Assembly: GCA_013214355.1 (NCBI GenBank)
Contig: JABSSL010000012.1
Location: forward strand, 1-64,000
Direction: 5' to 3'
Source of the DNA: Saprospiraceae bacterium
GTDB taxonomy: Bacteria > Bacteroidota > Bacteroidia > Chitinophagales > Saprospiraceae
Length of the DNA: 64,000 bases
A model generated the notes under the pieces. It searched no databases. It had not been told where the DNA came from and saw nothing but the letters and a program-made list of their open reading frames with translations. The translations under genes were made by a program, and so were the position numbers. This document shows, piece by piece, positions 25,918-34,432 of the stretch; position 1 is the first letter of the stretch; each line of letters begins with the position of its first letter.

Positions 25918-27324
25918 TTAATCTTTATTGAGTTTCTGTTCCGCTTTAGCTAGGTTCTCTTTGAAAATGGACATGTTGGGGTCTTTGTGGGTTTCTGCTA
26001 GCTTCACGGCTTTTTTATAGTTCTTGACTCCTAGTTCTAATTTCCCATTCTTGATCAGCGCCTCGGCGTAGCTGTCATATACATTGGCAGAATTTGGGAA
26101 AATAACCGTGTTACTCTTGAATAGGGCTTCAGCGGCAAAGCTATTGCCATACTCCTGCATGAAGATATACCCTAGTTGATTGATATCATCTTCTGTCACC
26201 AAATCGGCTTGATAGGCGGCTTTAACCTTGGTTACAACCTCATCCTGATTGCTCGTTGCATTAGCCTCACCGAGCAATTTGATCATACCTAGCAACATAT
26301 TCTTCCCCTCTGCATTTCTATTACCTTTGTATTTCTCGGCTTCGACTTTGGCTAGTTCCAAAGCCTTGTCCAGTGCATCATCTGCACTCGTCTTTACTTC
26401 TGGGATCACACCTACACCTTCCCAATTAGTGCCCGTGACTGGGTTAACTGCGGCTCCGGTTGGAATGAATACAGTCAAGTCAGGATTGATACTGAATCCC
26501 CCACCAGGATTAGCTCCTCCTCCGGTGGTTTCTCCGACAAGCGTGGCTCGCTTTCGTGTTTGCATATTGTACGAAAACTCTTCGGCACCTGAAAACGTGC
26601 GTGAACTAGTGAGAACGAATAATGGAACATCAGGGAGCTTCTTTCCGCCCACCTCATCTAAAGTCCAAAATTCCTGGGTACGATCTCCTTGGCGCCAGTA
26701 GAGACTGTTGAGATGAACCCGCTCGTCGAAGAAATAGCTACATAGGTACTGTACCATAGCCGGACTTCCGCCACCATTCTTTCGAAGGTCTACTATAATG
26801 GCATCAGAAGTGGATAATAAACTCATGTATTGGTCAGCAATAGGGGCTCCAATTGAAACTGGTGCGAATCCACGTAAGTCAAAGTAGCCCACGTTGCCGT
26901 CTAATTTTTTGACTGCTTTGAAACCACCGACCATAGATCGACCTCGTTCTAGCCGATTTAGGTGTTCCTCCACTAAACGTTCCGGCGTGTTTTCCGGAGC
27001 TTCGTAGGGAGGTGTAGGCCAAATGCGCATGTGCTTATCCTTATTAATGGATTGCACTTCTTGGGTCAGTGCTTCTGCAAAACTGGATAGGTCTGTTTTG
27101 GATGCAAAAGCTCCAGCTTTGAGTTGTTTGTTCAAGTGGGCCGTGGTCTTTATGGCCACATCCTTGAAGACATAATTGGCTTCTAATAAGGTATTCAATT
27201 GTTGAACTACCTCGGTCTGATACTTTTGATCAATGGTTTGAGCATTGCTGAATTGGCAAGAAAGAAAGCAGAATACTAGAATAGCTAGTTGGTTAAAATA
27301 GTCGGGTAACTTCTTCATAAGCAA
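25918..27324 (-). CDS. S41 family peptidase with TPR-like tail
   Basis: 468 residues with a signal peptide ending near SNAQ (27-30). The S41 core has VGYFDLRGFAP, IIVDLRKNGGGSPAMV, the nucleophile-loop region TSSRTFSGAEEFSYNM, and RKRATLVGETTGGGANPGG. These correspond to the retinoid-binding-protein (IRBP) branch of S41, without a PDZ domain. The last 130 residues form TPR-like helices (EALFKSNTVIFPNSANVYDSYAEAL). Expected to be a periplasmic or surface peptidase. The first or second Met (two residues apart) could be the start. Confidence 0.85.
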   Translation of the reverse strand: MLMKKLPDYFNQLAILVFCFLSCQFSNAQTIDQKYQTEVVQQLNTLLEANYVFKDVAIKTTAHLNKQLKAGAFASKTDLSSFAEALTQEVQSINKDKHMRIWPTPPYEAPENTPERLVEEHLNRLERGRSMVGGFKAVKKLDGNVGYFDLRGFAPVSIGAPIADQYMSLLSTSDAIIVDLRKNGGGSPAMVQYLCSYFFDERVHLNSLYWRQGDRTQEFWTLDEVGGKKLPDVPLFVLTSSRTFSGAEEFSYNMQTRKRATLVGETTGGGANPGGGFSINPDLTVFIPTGAAVNPVTGTNWEGVGVIPEVKTSADDALDKALELAKVEAEKYKGNRNAEGKNMLLGMIKLLGEANATSNQDEVVTKVKAAYQADLVTEDDINQLGYIFMQEYGNSFAAEALFKSNTVIFPNSANVYDSYAEALIKNGKLELGVKNYKKAVKLAETHKDPNMSIFKENLAKAEQKLNKD

Positions 27325-27417
27325 TTAGTGTGAATGATTATGAAGCAAAAATAGGAGTAGTGGCGCTATAAAAATTGTATAAAAGTAAAGCAGAGGGGGC
27401 TGGCTATAAAATTTAAG

Positions 27418-28284
27418 TCACTGTCCAACGGGATCATAGAGATTGGAGAATCGTCGATTGATAATTTCTTGTGAAATCTGTAGCAATTGACTTTGTGATT
27501 GTAGTAAGCGATGAGGACTATAGGGGAAGAATCGATTGAACTCCCGAATGAGATGTGCCTGATCGTAGTAACCAGCTTCTAAAGCTAGTTCAGTGAGTTT
27601 AGTGGTACTTGTATTTCGTTGGAGTTGAAGAAAATAATTGAGCCGCCAAATCCGTGAGACCTGTTTGGGGGACAGACCCATTTTATTGAGGAAGTGTTTA
27701 TGAAGGGTTACTTTACTCACTCCAAAGGCTGAGAATAGATCTTGTATCTTAAGGATTCCCTTACGATCGAGGATGTAGTTGAGTTGCTCTCGAAATTTTT
27801 GATCGAGGTAGTTTAATTCATCAAAAAGAGAAAGGATTAGAGACTCCGCATTCCTAACTCTCTCCTCCAAATCTTCGCTAGATAGAATGCCCTCGATGTA
27901 AGCCTTTTCCTGGGTGTTCATCCGAAATAATTGCTGCAGCGGCAACACTTTATCCGTCAATCGCTGAGGTGGGACAGGGAAAAGATGGGCGAGTGCAAAA
28001 GGCTTAAATCGGACACCAAAGATGCGCTGTGGTTCTTCTGGACATAGATATAGTCCAGTCGTTTTTTGACCGATAAAGTTAGCGCCGACAGACATCCTTT
28101 CAGTGCATGTTTGTCCAACTAGGGAGAAGCGAATGGGAGTAGAGCAGAATAATAGATCAAAGGTACAATCGGGAACTAACAGTTCACAAGGGCGTTGTGC
28201 TTCTGCGGGATGAATTTCTAATTCCCAGAAGCACTCAATGTGACGTGAAAAATGTGCCTGTGCAGCTCGTTCCTGGTATCGCAT
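27418..28284 (-). CDS. AraC family transcriptional regulator
   Basis: 288 residues. The N-terminal sensor (about 1-150) opens YQERAAQAHFSRHIECFWEL and matches the domain common in Bacteroidota AraC proteins (DUF6597 type). The C-terminal double helix-turn-helix (about 170-270) has FSAFGVSKVTLHKHFLNKMGLSPKQ and AGYYDQAHLIREFNRFFPYSPHR. The target is unknown. The S41 gene downstream or the GNAT gene upstream could be regulated. Confidence 0.88.
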   Translation of the reverse strand: MRYQERAAQAHFSRHIECFWELEIHPAEAQRPCELLVPDCTFDLLFCSTPIRFSLVGQTCTERMSVGANFIGQKTTGLYLCPEEPQRIFGVRFKPFALAHLFPVPPQRLTDKVLPLQQLFRMNTQEKAYIEGILSSEDLEERVRNAESLILSLFDELNYLDQKFREQLNYILDRKGILKIQDLFSAFGVSKVTLHKHFLNKMGLSPKQVSRIWRLNYFLQLQRNTSTTKLTELALEAGYYDQAHLIREFNRFFPYSPHRLLQSQSQLLQISQEIINRRFSNLYDPVGQ

Positions 28285-28340
28285 CTATTCAGTTATCTAT
28301 TGTAAAGACTCTATAGATATTCAAAAGATGCAAATAGCTA

Positions 28341-28847
28341 TCATTTTGTTGTGTTGAAATAGCGATATACCTGATGCGGCCCAAAATCCAATAACTGAAT
28401 TTCTTCTTCACGCCTCCCGCCTAATTTCTCTGCAAGCTTAATACTCGCTTTATTTTCCTCATCAATGTAGCTCACCAAGGAATCTCTTTGCAGGGCTGAA
28501 AAAGCGTAGTTTCGAGCCGCTTGGGCTGCTTCAAAAGCATAACCTTTAGATCGAAACGCGGGGAGTAGCCAATAGCCCAATTCTAGTTCGGGCCAGGGGG
28601 TAGAATTCCAAAGACCTATACTTCCAATTAACTGGTCGGTCTGTTTTTCTACTACAGCCATATAGCTATAGGATCGTAACTGATAATGACCAATGTAGGC
28701 AGCAATGAGTCGCCAGGTGTCTTCGGCAGATTTTTGTCCTCCTAAATATTGGACTGCGATGGGATCGGCAAAAAATTGTGCAACGGGTTTGAAATCAGCT
28801 TCCCGCCATGCTCTAAAATTGAGTCTTGAGGTTTCTATTTCTTTCAT
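28341..28847 (-). CDS. RimJ/RimL-type GNAT acetyltransferase
   Basis: 168 residues with the usual RimJ/RimL order: ETSRLNFRAWREADF at the N-terminus, GSIGLWNSTPWPELELGYWL in the core strands, the acetyl-CoA loop AFRSKGYAFEAAQAA, and SIKLAEKLGGRREEE near the end. Probably acetylates a protein N-terminus or a small amine. Substrate is unknown. It lies just upstream of the AraC gene on the same strand, so they may be cotranscribed. Confidence 0.85.
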   Translation of the reverse strand: MKEIETSRLNFRAWREADFKPVAQFFADPIAVQYLGGQKSAEDTWRLIAAYIGHYQLRSYSYMAVVEKQTDQLIGSIGLWNSTPWPELELGYWLLPAFRSKGYAFEAAQAARNYAFSALQRDSLVSYIDEENKASIKLAEKLGGRREEEIQLLDFGPHQVYRYFNTTK

Positions 28848-29107
28848 GTGTGGTGTATTATTCGTTCACGTCTTCGCCAGCTCGCTGCGCGAGTATGGCT
28901 AGGGATCTTCGCTCAACTGCATTGCCTTTTCTACCCTCTTCACTGCCCCATCTAAACTATAGCCATGATCCATTAGTTCCTTAATCAAAAGAATCTTTGT
29001 TTTGCAGTCGTAATGCCCCTATAAACTGTGCTTAAGCTCTTAGTGAGCAATCTGATAATTTACCGGCTAGGTCTATCTGCCAGTAGCATCAAGTTAAAAT
29101 ATACCTT

Positions 29108-29401
29108 ATGATCATTGTTATTGTGGAACATTTCTTAAACGAGGCTGGACGGAGCTATTTCCCAGCTTGGGTAGGGGAGGTGGAACAGGTCCTACAGAAA
29201 TGGCCTGGATTTATCAATATCCAACCCATCAAGCAAGTAGAAAAACCTGAGACTACTTGGCTCCTTTTGCGATTCGAAAACTTACCCTTTTTGAAGGCTT
29301 GGGCTGCCTCATCGGACCATCAAGGAATACTAGACTTGCTTGAACCTTATCGAAAGAACACACAGCGTTCGCAGATTTTTGACTTGGGAAATCAGGCGTG
29401 A
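29108..29401 (+). CDS. Antibiotic biosynthesis monooxygenase (ABM) domain protein
   Basis: 97 residues forming a single dimeric alpha-beta barrel domain: MIIVIVEHFLNEAGRSYFPAWVGEV, a central FINIQPIKQ strand, then LLLRFENLPFLKAWAASSDHQ. ABM proteins act as cofactor-free monooxygenases or heme-degrading enzymes, and many small ones have unknown roles. It stands alone. Confidence 0.75.
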   Translation: MIIVIVEHFLNEAGRSYFPAWVGEVEQVLQKWPGFINIQPIKQVEKPETTWLLLRFENLPFLKAWAASSDHQGILDLLEPYRKNTQRSQIFDLGNQA

Positions 29402-29464
29402 CACTACGCTGGCACATCTGAAGGAGGATTCATAACAGCAAGAGGAGTGACTTCATTATCGCCT

Positions 29465-30052
29465 TTACTTCCATTGAAAGGTCTCAATCATGGTCAGGAG
29501 ATCTTCCTTTACAAAATCATAAATAGGAGCTAGGGAATCAGGTTGCACCTGGGTGTTGAAATAGAGTGCAGCTCGCAGGAAGTGATCTGTGCTATCCGTT
29601 AGGTAGAATTGGAAAGGGGAGGCGGCCGGCCCTCGGATGTCAAAAGCAAATCCACTGACCCCATTCGCATTGCGAATATTGATCTCTTCAATGTAGTTTG
29701 CGCGCTTATTATGCCAATCCACTAAACGGAAGGATTCATCCTTTAGCTCTTGAAAGGATTGACTGGGCGTGATAGGGGAGTAGGTGCAGTGCAATCTACT
29801 GTCAAATTCAGGGATGTATAGATCAAACCAGCAAGCGTGTTTGGGTAGTTCATTGAAAAAGCTTGTGTCCCGAATCACTTGCGCATAACTAGGGCTGGTA
29901 AAAGTAAAGGGGCAGCTTTCTTGATCGAAGGACTGATAATCTCGACTTGGATATTCAACTTTTGGGAAGGCTCTGGGTTTAGGTGTGTAATTGAGCTCAT
30001 TGCCACAAGCGGAAAGTAGACATATAGCCACGGCAAAATATAGAATTCGCAT
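29465..30052 (-). CDS. gldD: Gliding motility lipoprotein GldD
   Basis: 195 residues from the ATG at 30052, which gives a clean lipoprotein signal (CLLSAC, lipidated C16). A longer open frame reaching 30202 would overlap gldE and has no signal. The mature start NELNYTPKPRAFPKVEYPSR is characteristic of GldD. GldD is an envelope lipoprotein needed for gliding and type IX secretion in flavobacteria. It is the last gene of the mutY-ssb-gldE-gldD series, a conserved neighbourhood in the phylum. Confidence 0.9.
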   Translation of the reverse strand: MRILYFAVAICLLSACGNELNYTPKPRAFPKVEYPSRDYQSFDQESCPFTFTSPSYAQVIRDTSFFNELPKHACWFDLYIPEFDSRLHCTYSPITPSQSFQELKDESFRLVDWHNKRANYIEEINIRNANGVSGFAFDIRGPAASPFQFYLTDSTDHFLRAALYFNTQVQPDSLAPIYDFVKEDLLTMIETFQWK

Positions 30053-30152
30053 GTTGATGTTGATTTTATCCCCTTTGGATAGATTCACAGGTTTTGGCAC
30101 TCTTGAAAAGATGCTAGCGTAATTTTTCTCTTGAGATAACCTAGAGAGTCCT

Positions 30153-31610
30153 TTAATTATTGTCTTCAGCGGCTTCTTCTGCTTCTGGCGTGACAACAAC
30201 AATGATCTCTTCTATCCTTCTTTCATTAACGGAGCTAGATTTGAAGACAAAACGATCGTAGGCGAGGCTTGAGCCTTCCTCCGGTTGCTCACCTAGCACT
30301 TCCAGAATCAATCCAGCAAGCGAGTTCGCTTCTCCCTTGACTTCATCAAAAGTACTGGTGCTAATGCCTAAGACCCGGCAAAAATCATTGAGAAGCGTTT
30401 TGCCTTCAAAGGCATATTCATTATCACTGATCTGTTTGTAAATCACTTCTGGTTTATCATCGAATTCATCTTTGATATCCCCAATAATCTCTTCCATGAT
30501 GTCTTCCAGCGTCACAATTCCAGAGGTGCCACCATACTCGTCCACGACTACGGCCATATGTAGACGTTGCAATTGGAATTCCCGCAATAGATCATCGATC
30601 TTCTTGGCCTCTGGTACAAACAAGACGTTGGTTCTAATGAGTTCCTGCCATTCGAAACTAGTTTCTTCATGCAAGTGTCCAAGCAGGTCTTTGACATAGA
30701 GTATCCCCGTTACATTATCTATGTCCTCATCATATACTGGAATCCGGGAAAAACCGGAATCTTTAATAACATTGAGTAAAGCAGCATAATCAAAGCGGAA
30801 ATCTACGGCAATGATATCTAGGCGTGAACGCATGATTTGGGTGACCGAGACCTCTCCAAATTTTACGATACTTTTCAGGATATCTATCTCCTGATCGGCA
30901 TCTTGAGTGTTGCTCACGGTCAGTTCTATCGCTTCGTCAATTTCTTCTCTACTCGTCAAATTACCGGTCTGTGTACTCTTTTCTAGGCGTTCTTCAATCT
31001 TGTTAGTCCAGTTAACCAAAATGCGGCTGATGGGGCTAAAAGCACGCATGAGAAACTTCAAGGGGCTGGACATGATCCGAGCTAGATGGATGTTATTCAA
31101 GCTAGCATACACTTTGGGAGCTACCTCACCAAAAAGCACTAAGAGAAAAGTGACCCCTACTACCGTAATGAGGAAACTAAAAGCTCTAGCGGTACCTGCA
31201 ATACTAAAATAGGGTTCGTACCAAGCGGGCGAAATACTACTGCTTGCCACCAAATTCTTAAGTCCGGTGGCCCATTGCTCAAACAAAGCCTCCGGCAGTA
31301 GCTGCCTCAGGACAAACTCTGAGATAATGACGATAGCAATGTTGATGAAGTTATTGCTGATGAGTATGGTTGCCAGCAGTGTTCTAGGATGTTCCTTTAA
31401 AAAGAGGATGCGGTCACTACTGGGGTTATTGTCGCTGTCCAGTTTTTCCAAGTCATTCTCGGTCAGCGAAAAATAAGCTACCTCAGAGCCGGAAATCAAC
31501 GCAGAGGCTAGCAACAATAATACAACCGTTGCAATGCCAAGAAAGACTTCTCCACTTGGGAGTACCAAAAGAAACAGAATGGAAAGCAAGCTGTCAGGGT
31601 CTGTATCCAA
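30153..31610 (-). CDS. gldE: Gliding motility-associated CNNM/CBS protein GldE
   Basis: 485 residues: an N-terminal CNNM membrane domain (about 20-200; LLLLASALISGSEVAYFSL), a CBS pair (about 225-345; VTQIMRSRLDIIAVD, GFSRIPVYDEDIDNVTG, RLHMAVVVDEYGGTSGIVT), and a C-terminal CorC/HlyC transporter-associated domain. Related proteins transport divalent cations. GldE partners genetically with GldD. It lies 65 bases after ssb on the same strand. Confidence 0.92.
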   Translation of the reverse strand: MDTDPDSLLSILFLLVLPSGEVFLGIATVVLLLLASALISGSEVAYFSLTENDLEKLDSDNNPSSDRILFLKEHPRTLLATILISNNFINIAIVIISEFVLRQLLPEALFEQWATGLKNLVASSSISPAWYEPYFSIAGTARAFSFLITVVGVTFLLVLFGEVAPKVYASLNNIHLARIMSSPLKFLMRAFSPISRILVNWTNKIEERLEKSTQTGNLTSREEIDEAIELTVSNTQDADQEIDILKSIVKFGEVSVTQIMRSRLDIIAVDFRFDYAALLNVIKDSGFSRIPVYDEDIDNVTGILYVKDLLGHLHEETSFEWQELIRTNVLFVPEAKKIDDLLREFQLQRLHMAVVVDEYGGTSGIVTLEDIMEEIIGDIKDEFDDKPEVIYKQISDNEYAFEGKTLLNDFCRVLGISTSTFDEVKGEANSLAGLILEVLGEQPEEGSSLAYDRFVFKSSSVNERRIEEIIVVVTPEAEEAAEDNN

Positions 31611-31674
31611 GGGATTGGTGGTTATTAGGCATAGGAATTAGAAAATGCCACTGGTAGATGGATTAGCTATAGGC

Positions 31675-32160
31675 CTAAAATGGCAAATCATCATCTGCTG
31701 GAGCACCGGTATCCTGTTGAGGAGCTGTCGTAGCAGGTGCAGCAGGTGAGGTACTTGGTGATGAAAAGTTAGTGTTAGTCTGTTGTTCATCATTAGCCGA
31801 CGGGAAATAGCCACCACCTTGATCACCGCCTCCTTCACGTCGACCTATCATTCTAAAATAATTGGCTACTACTTCGGTGGTTCGTCTATTATTACCTTCT
31901 TGATCTTGCCAACTACGGTGAGTCAACTTCCCTTCAAGATATATCTGAGCTCCTTTTTTCAATTGCTGTTCTGCTCGTTCGGCTAGCGAACGCCATACCA
32001 CGATATCATGCCACTCTGTTTGCGATTGCCATTCTCCACTTTTGTCTTTGTAGTTTTCATTGGTGGCCACTGAAAACTTGGCTACCACAGCACCATTCTC
32101 CAAACGACGCACTTCTGGATCACGCCCCAAGTTTCCAATCAATATCACACGATTTACCAT
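31675..32160 (-). CDS. ssb: Single-stranded DNA-binding protein
   Basis: 161 residues with an N-terminal OB fold (MVNRVILIGNLGRDPEVR, NENYKDKSGEWQSQTEWHDIVVW, YLEGKLTHRSWQDQEG), a Gln/Thr/Pro-rich linker, and the acidic C-terminal tip DDDLPF used to recruit repair and replication proteins. It sits in the operon-like order mutY, ssb, gldE, gldD. Confidence 0.97.
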   Translation of the reverse strand: MVNRVILIGNLGRDPEVRRLENGAVVAKFSVATNENYKDKSGEWQSQTEWHDIVVWRSLAERAEQQLKKGAQIYLEGKLTHRSWQDQEGNNRRTTEVVANYFRMIGRREGGGDQGGGYFPSANDEQQTNTNFSSPSTSPAAPATTAPQQDTGAPADDDLPF

Positions 32161-32287
32161 TATTTTTAATTTGATTTTGGTTCAATGATGAATCCGGAGT
32201 TTCCACTTTTATGCTAGGGAAATGCCATTGCTAAAAGGCCAATTCTATCCATCCTTGCAAAGACAATTAACACTGATTCTGGCAGAC

Positions 32288-33361
32288 CTAAAGCAATTTT
32301 AAATATAGCGAATTATCCTTTAAATACAAATCTATGATTTTTGGGAAGGCGAATTTAGTCAAGTTTTCTCTTTCCGTAATGACAAATTCTGAAGGAATGC
32401 TTTCAGGGGGCGTTTTTAAGTGGATTTTGAAGAAAAAAGCATGGATTCGTTGATGGGTTAATTCTTGCTTAAATGGCCGAGAAAGGCTCCATTCCTTGAT
32501 GCTCCCCTCATCTATCCAAGCGGGCCAGTCCAATTGTTCTTGCAAGGCAGAGAAGGTCTTGATGAATTGATTACTTTCAACTAAGGGGAACTGATATAGA
32601 TGAAGCCAGATATCTTTGGCTTCCCGCTTCTGGACAAAAGTTGAACCTTCGTAGTCGAATACCAAAAAATGAAAGAATCGGTCTTTCTTAACCAATTTCT
32701 TGGACTTCACAGGATATCGCTGGATCTGATCTTCTTGGAAAGCCTGGCAACAGTCCTGTAACGGACAGGCTTTACATTTCGGTGATTTGGGGACACATTG
32801 TACAGCACCAAAGTCCATGATAGCCTGATTGTAGCGGCCAGGTTGTGAGGTGTCGAGGAGAGCTTGCGCCAGCTCAGCAAAGCGTTTTTTGCCCTGGGTT
32901 TGGTTAATGGGGGTGTCAATGCCAAAGTATCGAGCTAAGACGCGATACACGTTTCCATCTACCACAGCATGAGGGAGATCAAAGGCAAAAGAGGAGATGG
33001 CAGCGGCGGTGTAAGGGCCTACCCCCTTTAAAGACAAAATCTCTTTATAGGTTGCAGGGAATTTACCATTTAATTCCTGGCTGATAAATTTTGCCGTAGC
33101 GTGCATATTTCTAGCGCGTGAGTAATAACCTAGGCCTTCCCACAATTTCATCACCTCATCAGAGGATGCATTAGCTAAGCTGGTAACGTCTGGGTAATTT
33201 GTCTTGAATTTCTCAAAATAGGGTAAGCCTTGTGCGACTCTAGTCTGTTGCAAGATAATTTCCGATAGCCAAATGAGATAGGGGTCCTTCTCTTCTTTCC
33301 AAGGTAGTGGACGATCATGCTGTTGATACCATTCCATTAACTGGGTTTGGAAGATATCCAT
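32288..33361 (-). CDS. mutY: A/G-specific adenine glycosylase MutY
   Basis: 357 residues from the Met at 33361, where MDIFQTQLMEW begins the family's N-terminus and an AAGGAG sequence lies 14 bases upstream. ATGs at 33388 and 33424 are alternatives. Catalytic residues E34 (SEIILQQT) and D135 (VVDGNV) and the helix-hairpin-helix LKGVGPYTAAAI (111-122) are present. A 4Fe-4S site C189-x6-C196-x2-C199-x5-C205 is also visible. The C-terminal NUDIX-like domain recognises 8-oxoguanine. It removes adenine mispaired with 8-oxoG. Confidence 0.95.
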   Translation of the reverse strand: MDIFQTQLMEWYQQHDRPLPWKEEKDPYLIWLSEIILQQTRVAQGLPYFEKFKTNYPDVTSLANASSDEVMKLWEGLGYYSRARNMHATAKFISQELNGKFPATYKEILSLKGVGPYTAAAISSFAFDLPHAVVDGNVYRVLARYFGIDTPINQTQGKKRFAELAQALLDTSQPGRYNQAIMDFGAVQCVPKSPKCKACPLQDCCQAFQEDQIQRYPVKSKKLVKKDRFFHFLVFDYEGSTFVQKREAKDIWLHLYQFPLVESNQFIKTFSALQEQLDWPAWIDEGSIKEWSLSRPFKQELTHQRIHAFFFKIHLKTPPESIPSEFVITERENLTKFAFPKIIDLYLKDNSLYLKLL

Positions 33362-33480
33362 CTCTTTTTGGTTCTCCTTATGTGTCATAGTGGCCAAAAA
33401 TAAAATACTCCTTTCCAAATTCATGGAAAGAAGTATCCCTAAATCAAATTAGTAAAAAAAGGGGACAAAAATCTTATATC

Positions 33481-34038
33481 TTATTCACTAGCTGGTCCAA
33501 TCATCTTTAGATTTCTGGCCAACTTATAGTGCTTTCTGATCTGATCTTTCAATTCTTTTCTAGCAAAAAATATTCTGCTCTTAACAGTACCAAGCGGCAA
33601 TGTTAATTCTTCAGCAATTTCTTGATACTTATATCCTTTGTAATGCATGAGGAAAGGTACCTTAATGCTATCGTCCAGTCTTTCGACCATTTTTGTTAGT
33701 TCCTGCATCATGACATTGGATTCACCACCATTAGCAATTGAGTTACTACCAGAATTCAAATAGAACAAATTGTCCGTAGAATCCATGATTGTATTTGCCT
33801 TGGTTTTTTTACGATAGTTATTGATGAAGATATTCTTCATTATAGTGAAAAGCCAAGCTTTGAAATTAGTGCCTGGATTAAATTTTTCTCTGTTGGTTAG
33901 CGCTCTGTAGGCTGTCTCTTGAAATAAATCCTTAGCGTCCTCTACATTTTTAGTGAGGTTATAGGCGAAAGCCTGTAGCAAAGACTCCATTTGGTAGAAA
34001 CGATCGTGAAATTCCAGTTGAGACATACTTTTTTGCAT
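33481..34038 (-). CDS. ECF-type RNA polymerase sigma factor
   Basis: 185 residues. Region 2 (NVEDAKDLFQETAYRAL ... GTNFKAWLFTIMKNIFINNYRK) and region 4 (YQEIAEELTLPLGTVKSRIFFARKEL) are separated by a short linker. It belongs to the widespread Bacteroidota group with the FNPGTNFKAWLFTIM motif. No anti-sigma gene is adjacent. The ATG 12 bases later (MSQLEFHDRF) is an alternative start. A TATATTTG box lies upstream on the minus strand. Confidence 0.92.
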   Translation of the reverse strand: MQKSMSQLEFHDRFYQMESLLQAFAYNLTKNVEDAKDLFQETAYRALTNREKFNPGTNFKAWLFTIMKNIFINNYRKKTKANTIMDSTDNLFYLNSGSNSIANGGESNVMMQELTKMVERLDDSIKVPFLMHYKGYKYQEIAEELTLPLGTVKSRIFFARKELKDQIRKHYKLARNLKMIGPASE

Positions 34039-34432
34039 AACTTTTTTGTAGATGTTACCCTCTTTTGTTGAAACAAATATAGTAAAAAGTTAAACAAAGC
34101 GGAAATTTATACCCCCGTTCTTTTTTGATAAAATGGCGACATTTATGATTATGAACTAATTTTTAGCTAATTATCAATTAGTTATACTATTTAGTCTGGA
34201 ATATTAAATTTTCAATAAAAATTGAAAGAAAGCCGTTTTTGTTTAACTTTTTACACTTTTAGACGCTACAAAGTGGCACAAAATTGGGAAATTATGCTGA
34301 AAATCATACTCAAGGCACTACTGATAGCAGCCATTGTTTAGTGAAAAAGCACCATTCTTTAAATAAAAATGAGATAGAAACGCTGTGAGAAGTAAGAAAA
34401 CGGGTTACAGTTTGATCAGAGTGTAGAAAGGA
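34039..34432. other. Sigma factor promoter region and gap
   Basis: No gene visible in 394 bases between the sigma factor start and the ABC-F stop. On the minus strand a TATATTTG box (34074-34081) would give a leader of about 30 bases for the sigma gene. A TTTGTT/AACAAA palindrome (34064-34077) overlaps it and may be regulatory or chance. Confidence 0.5.
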
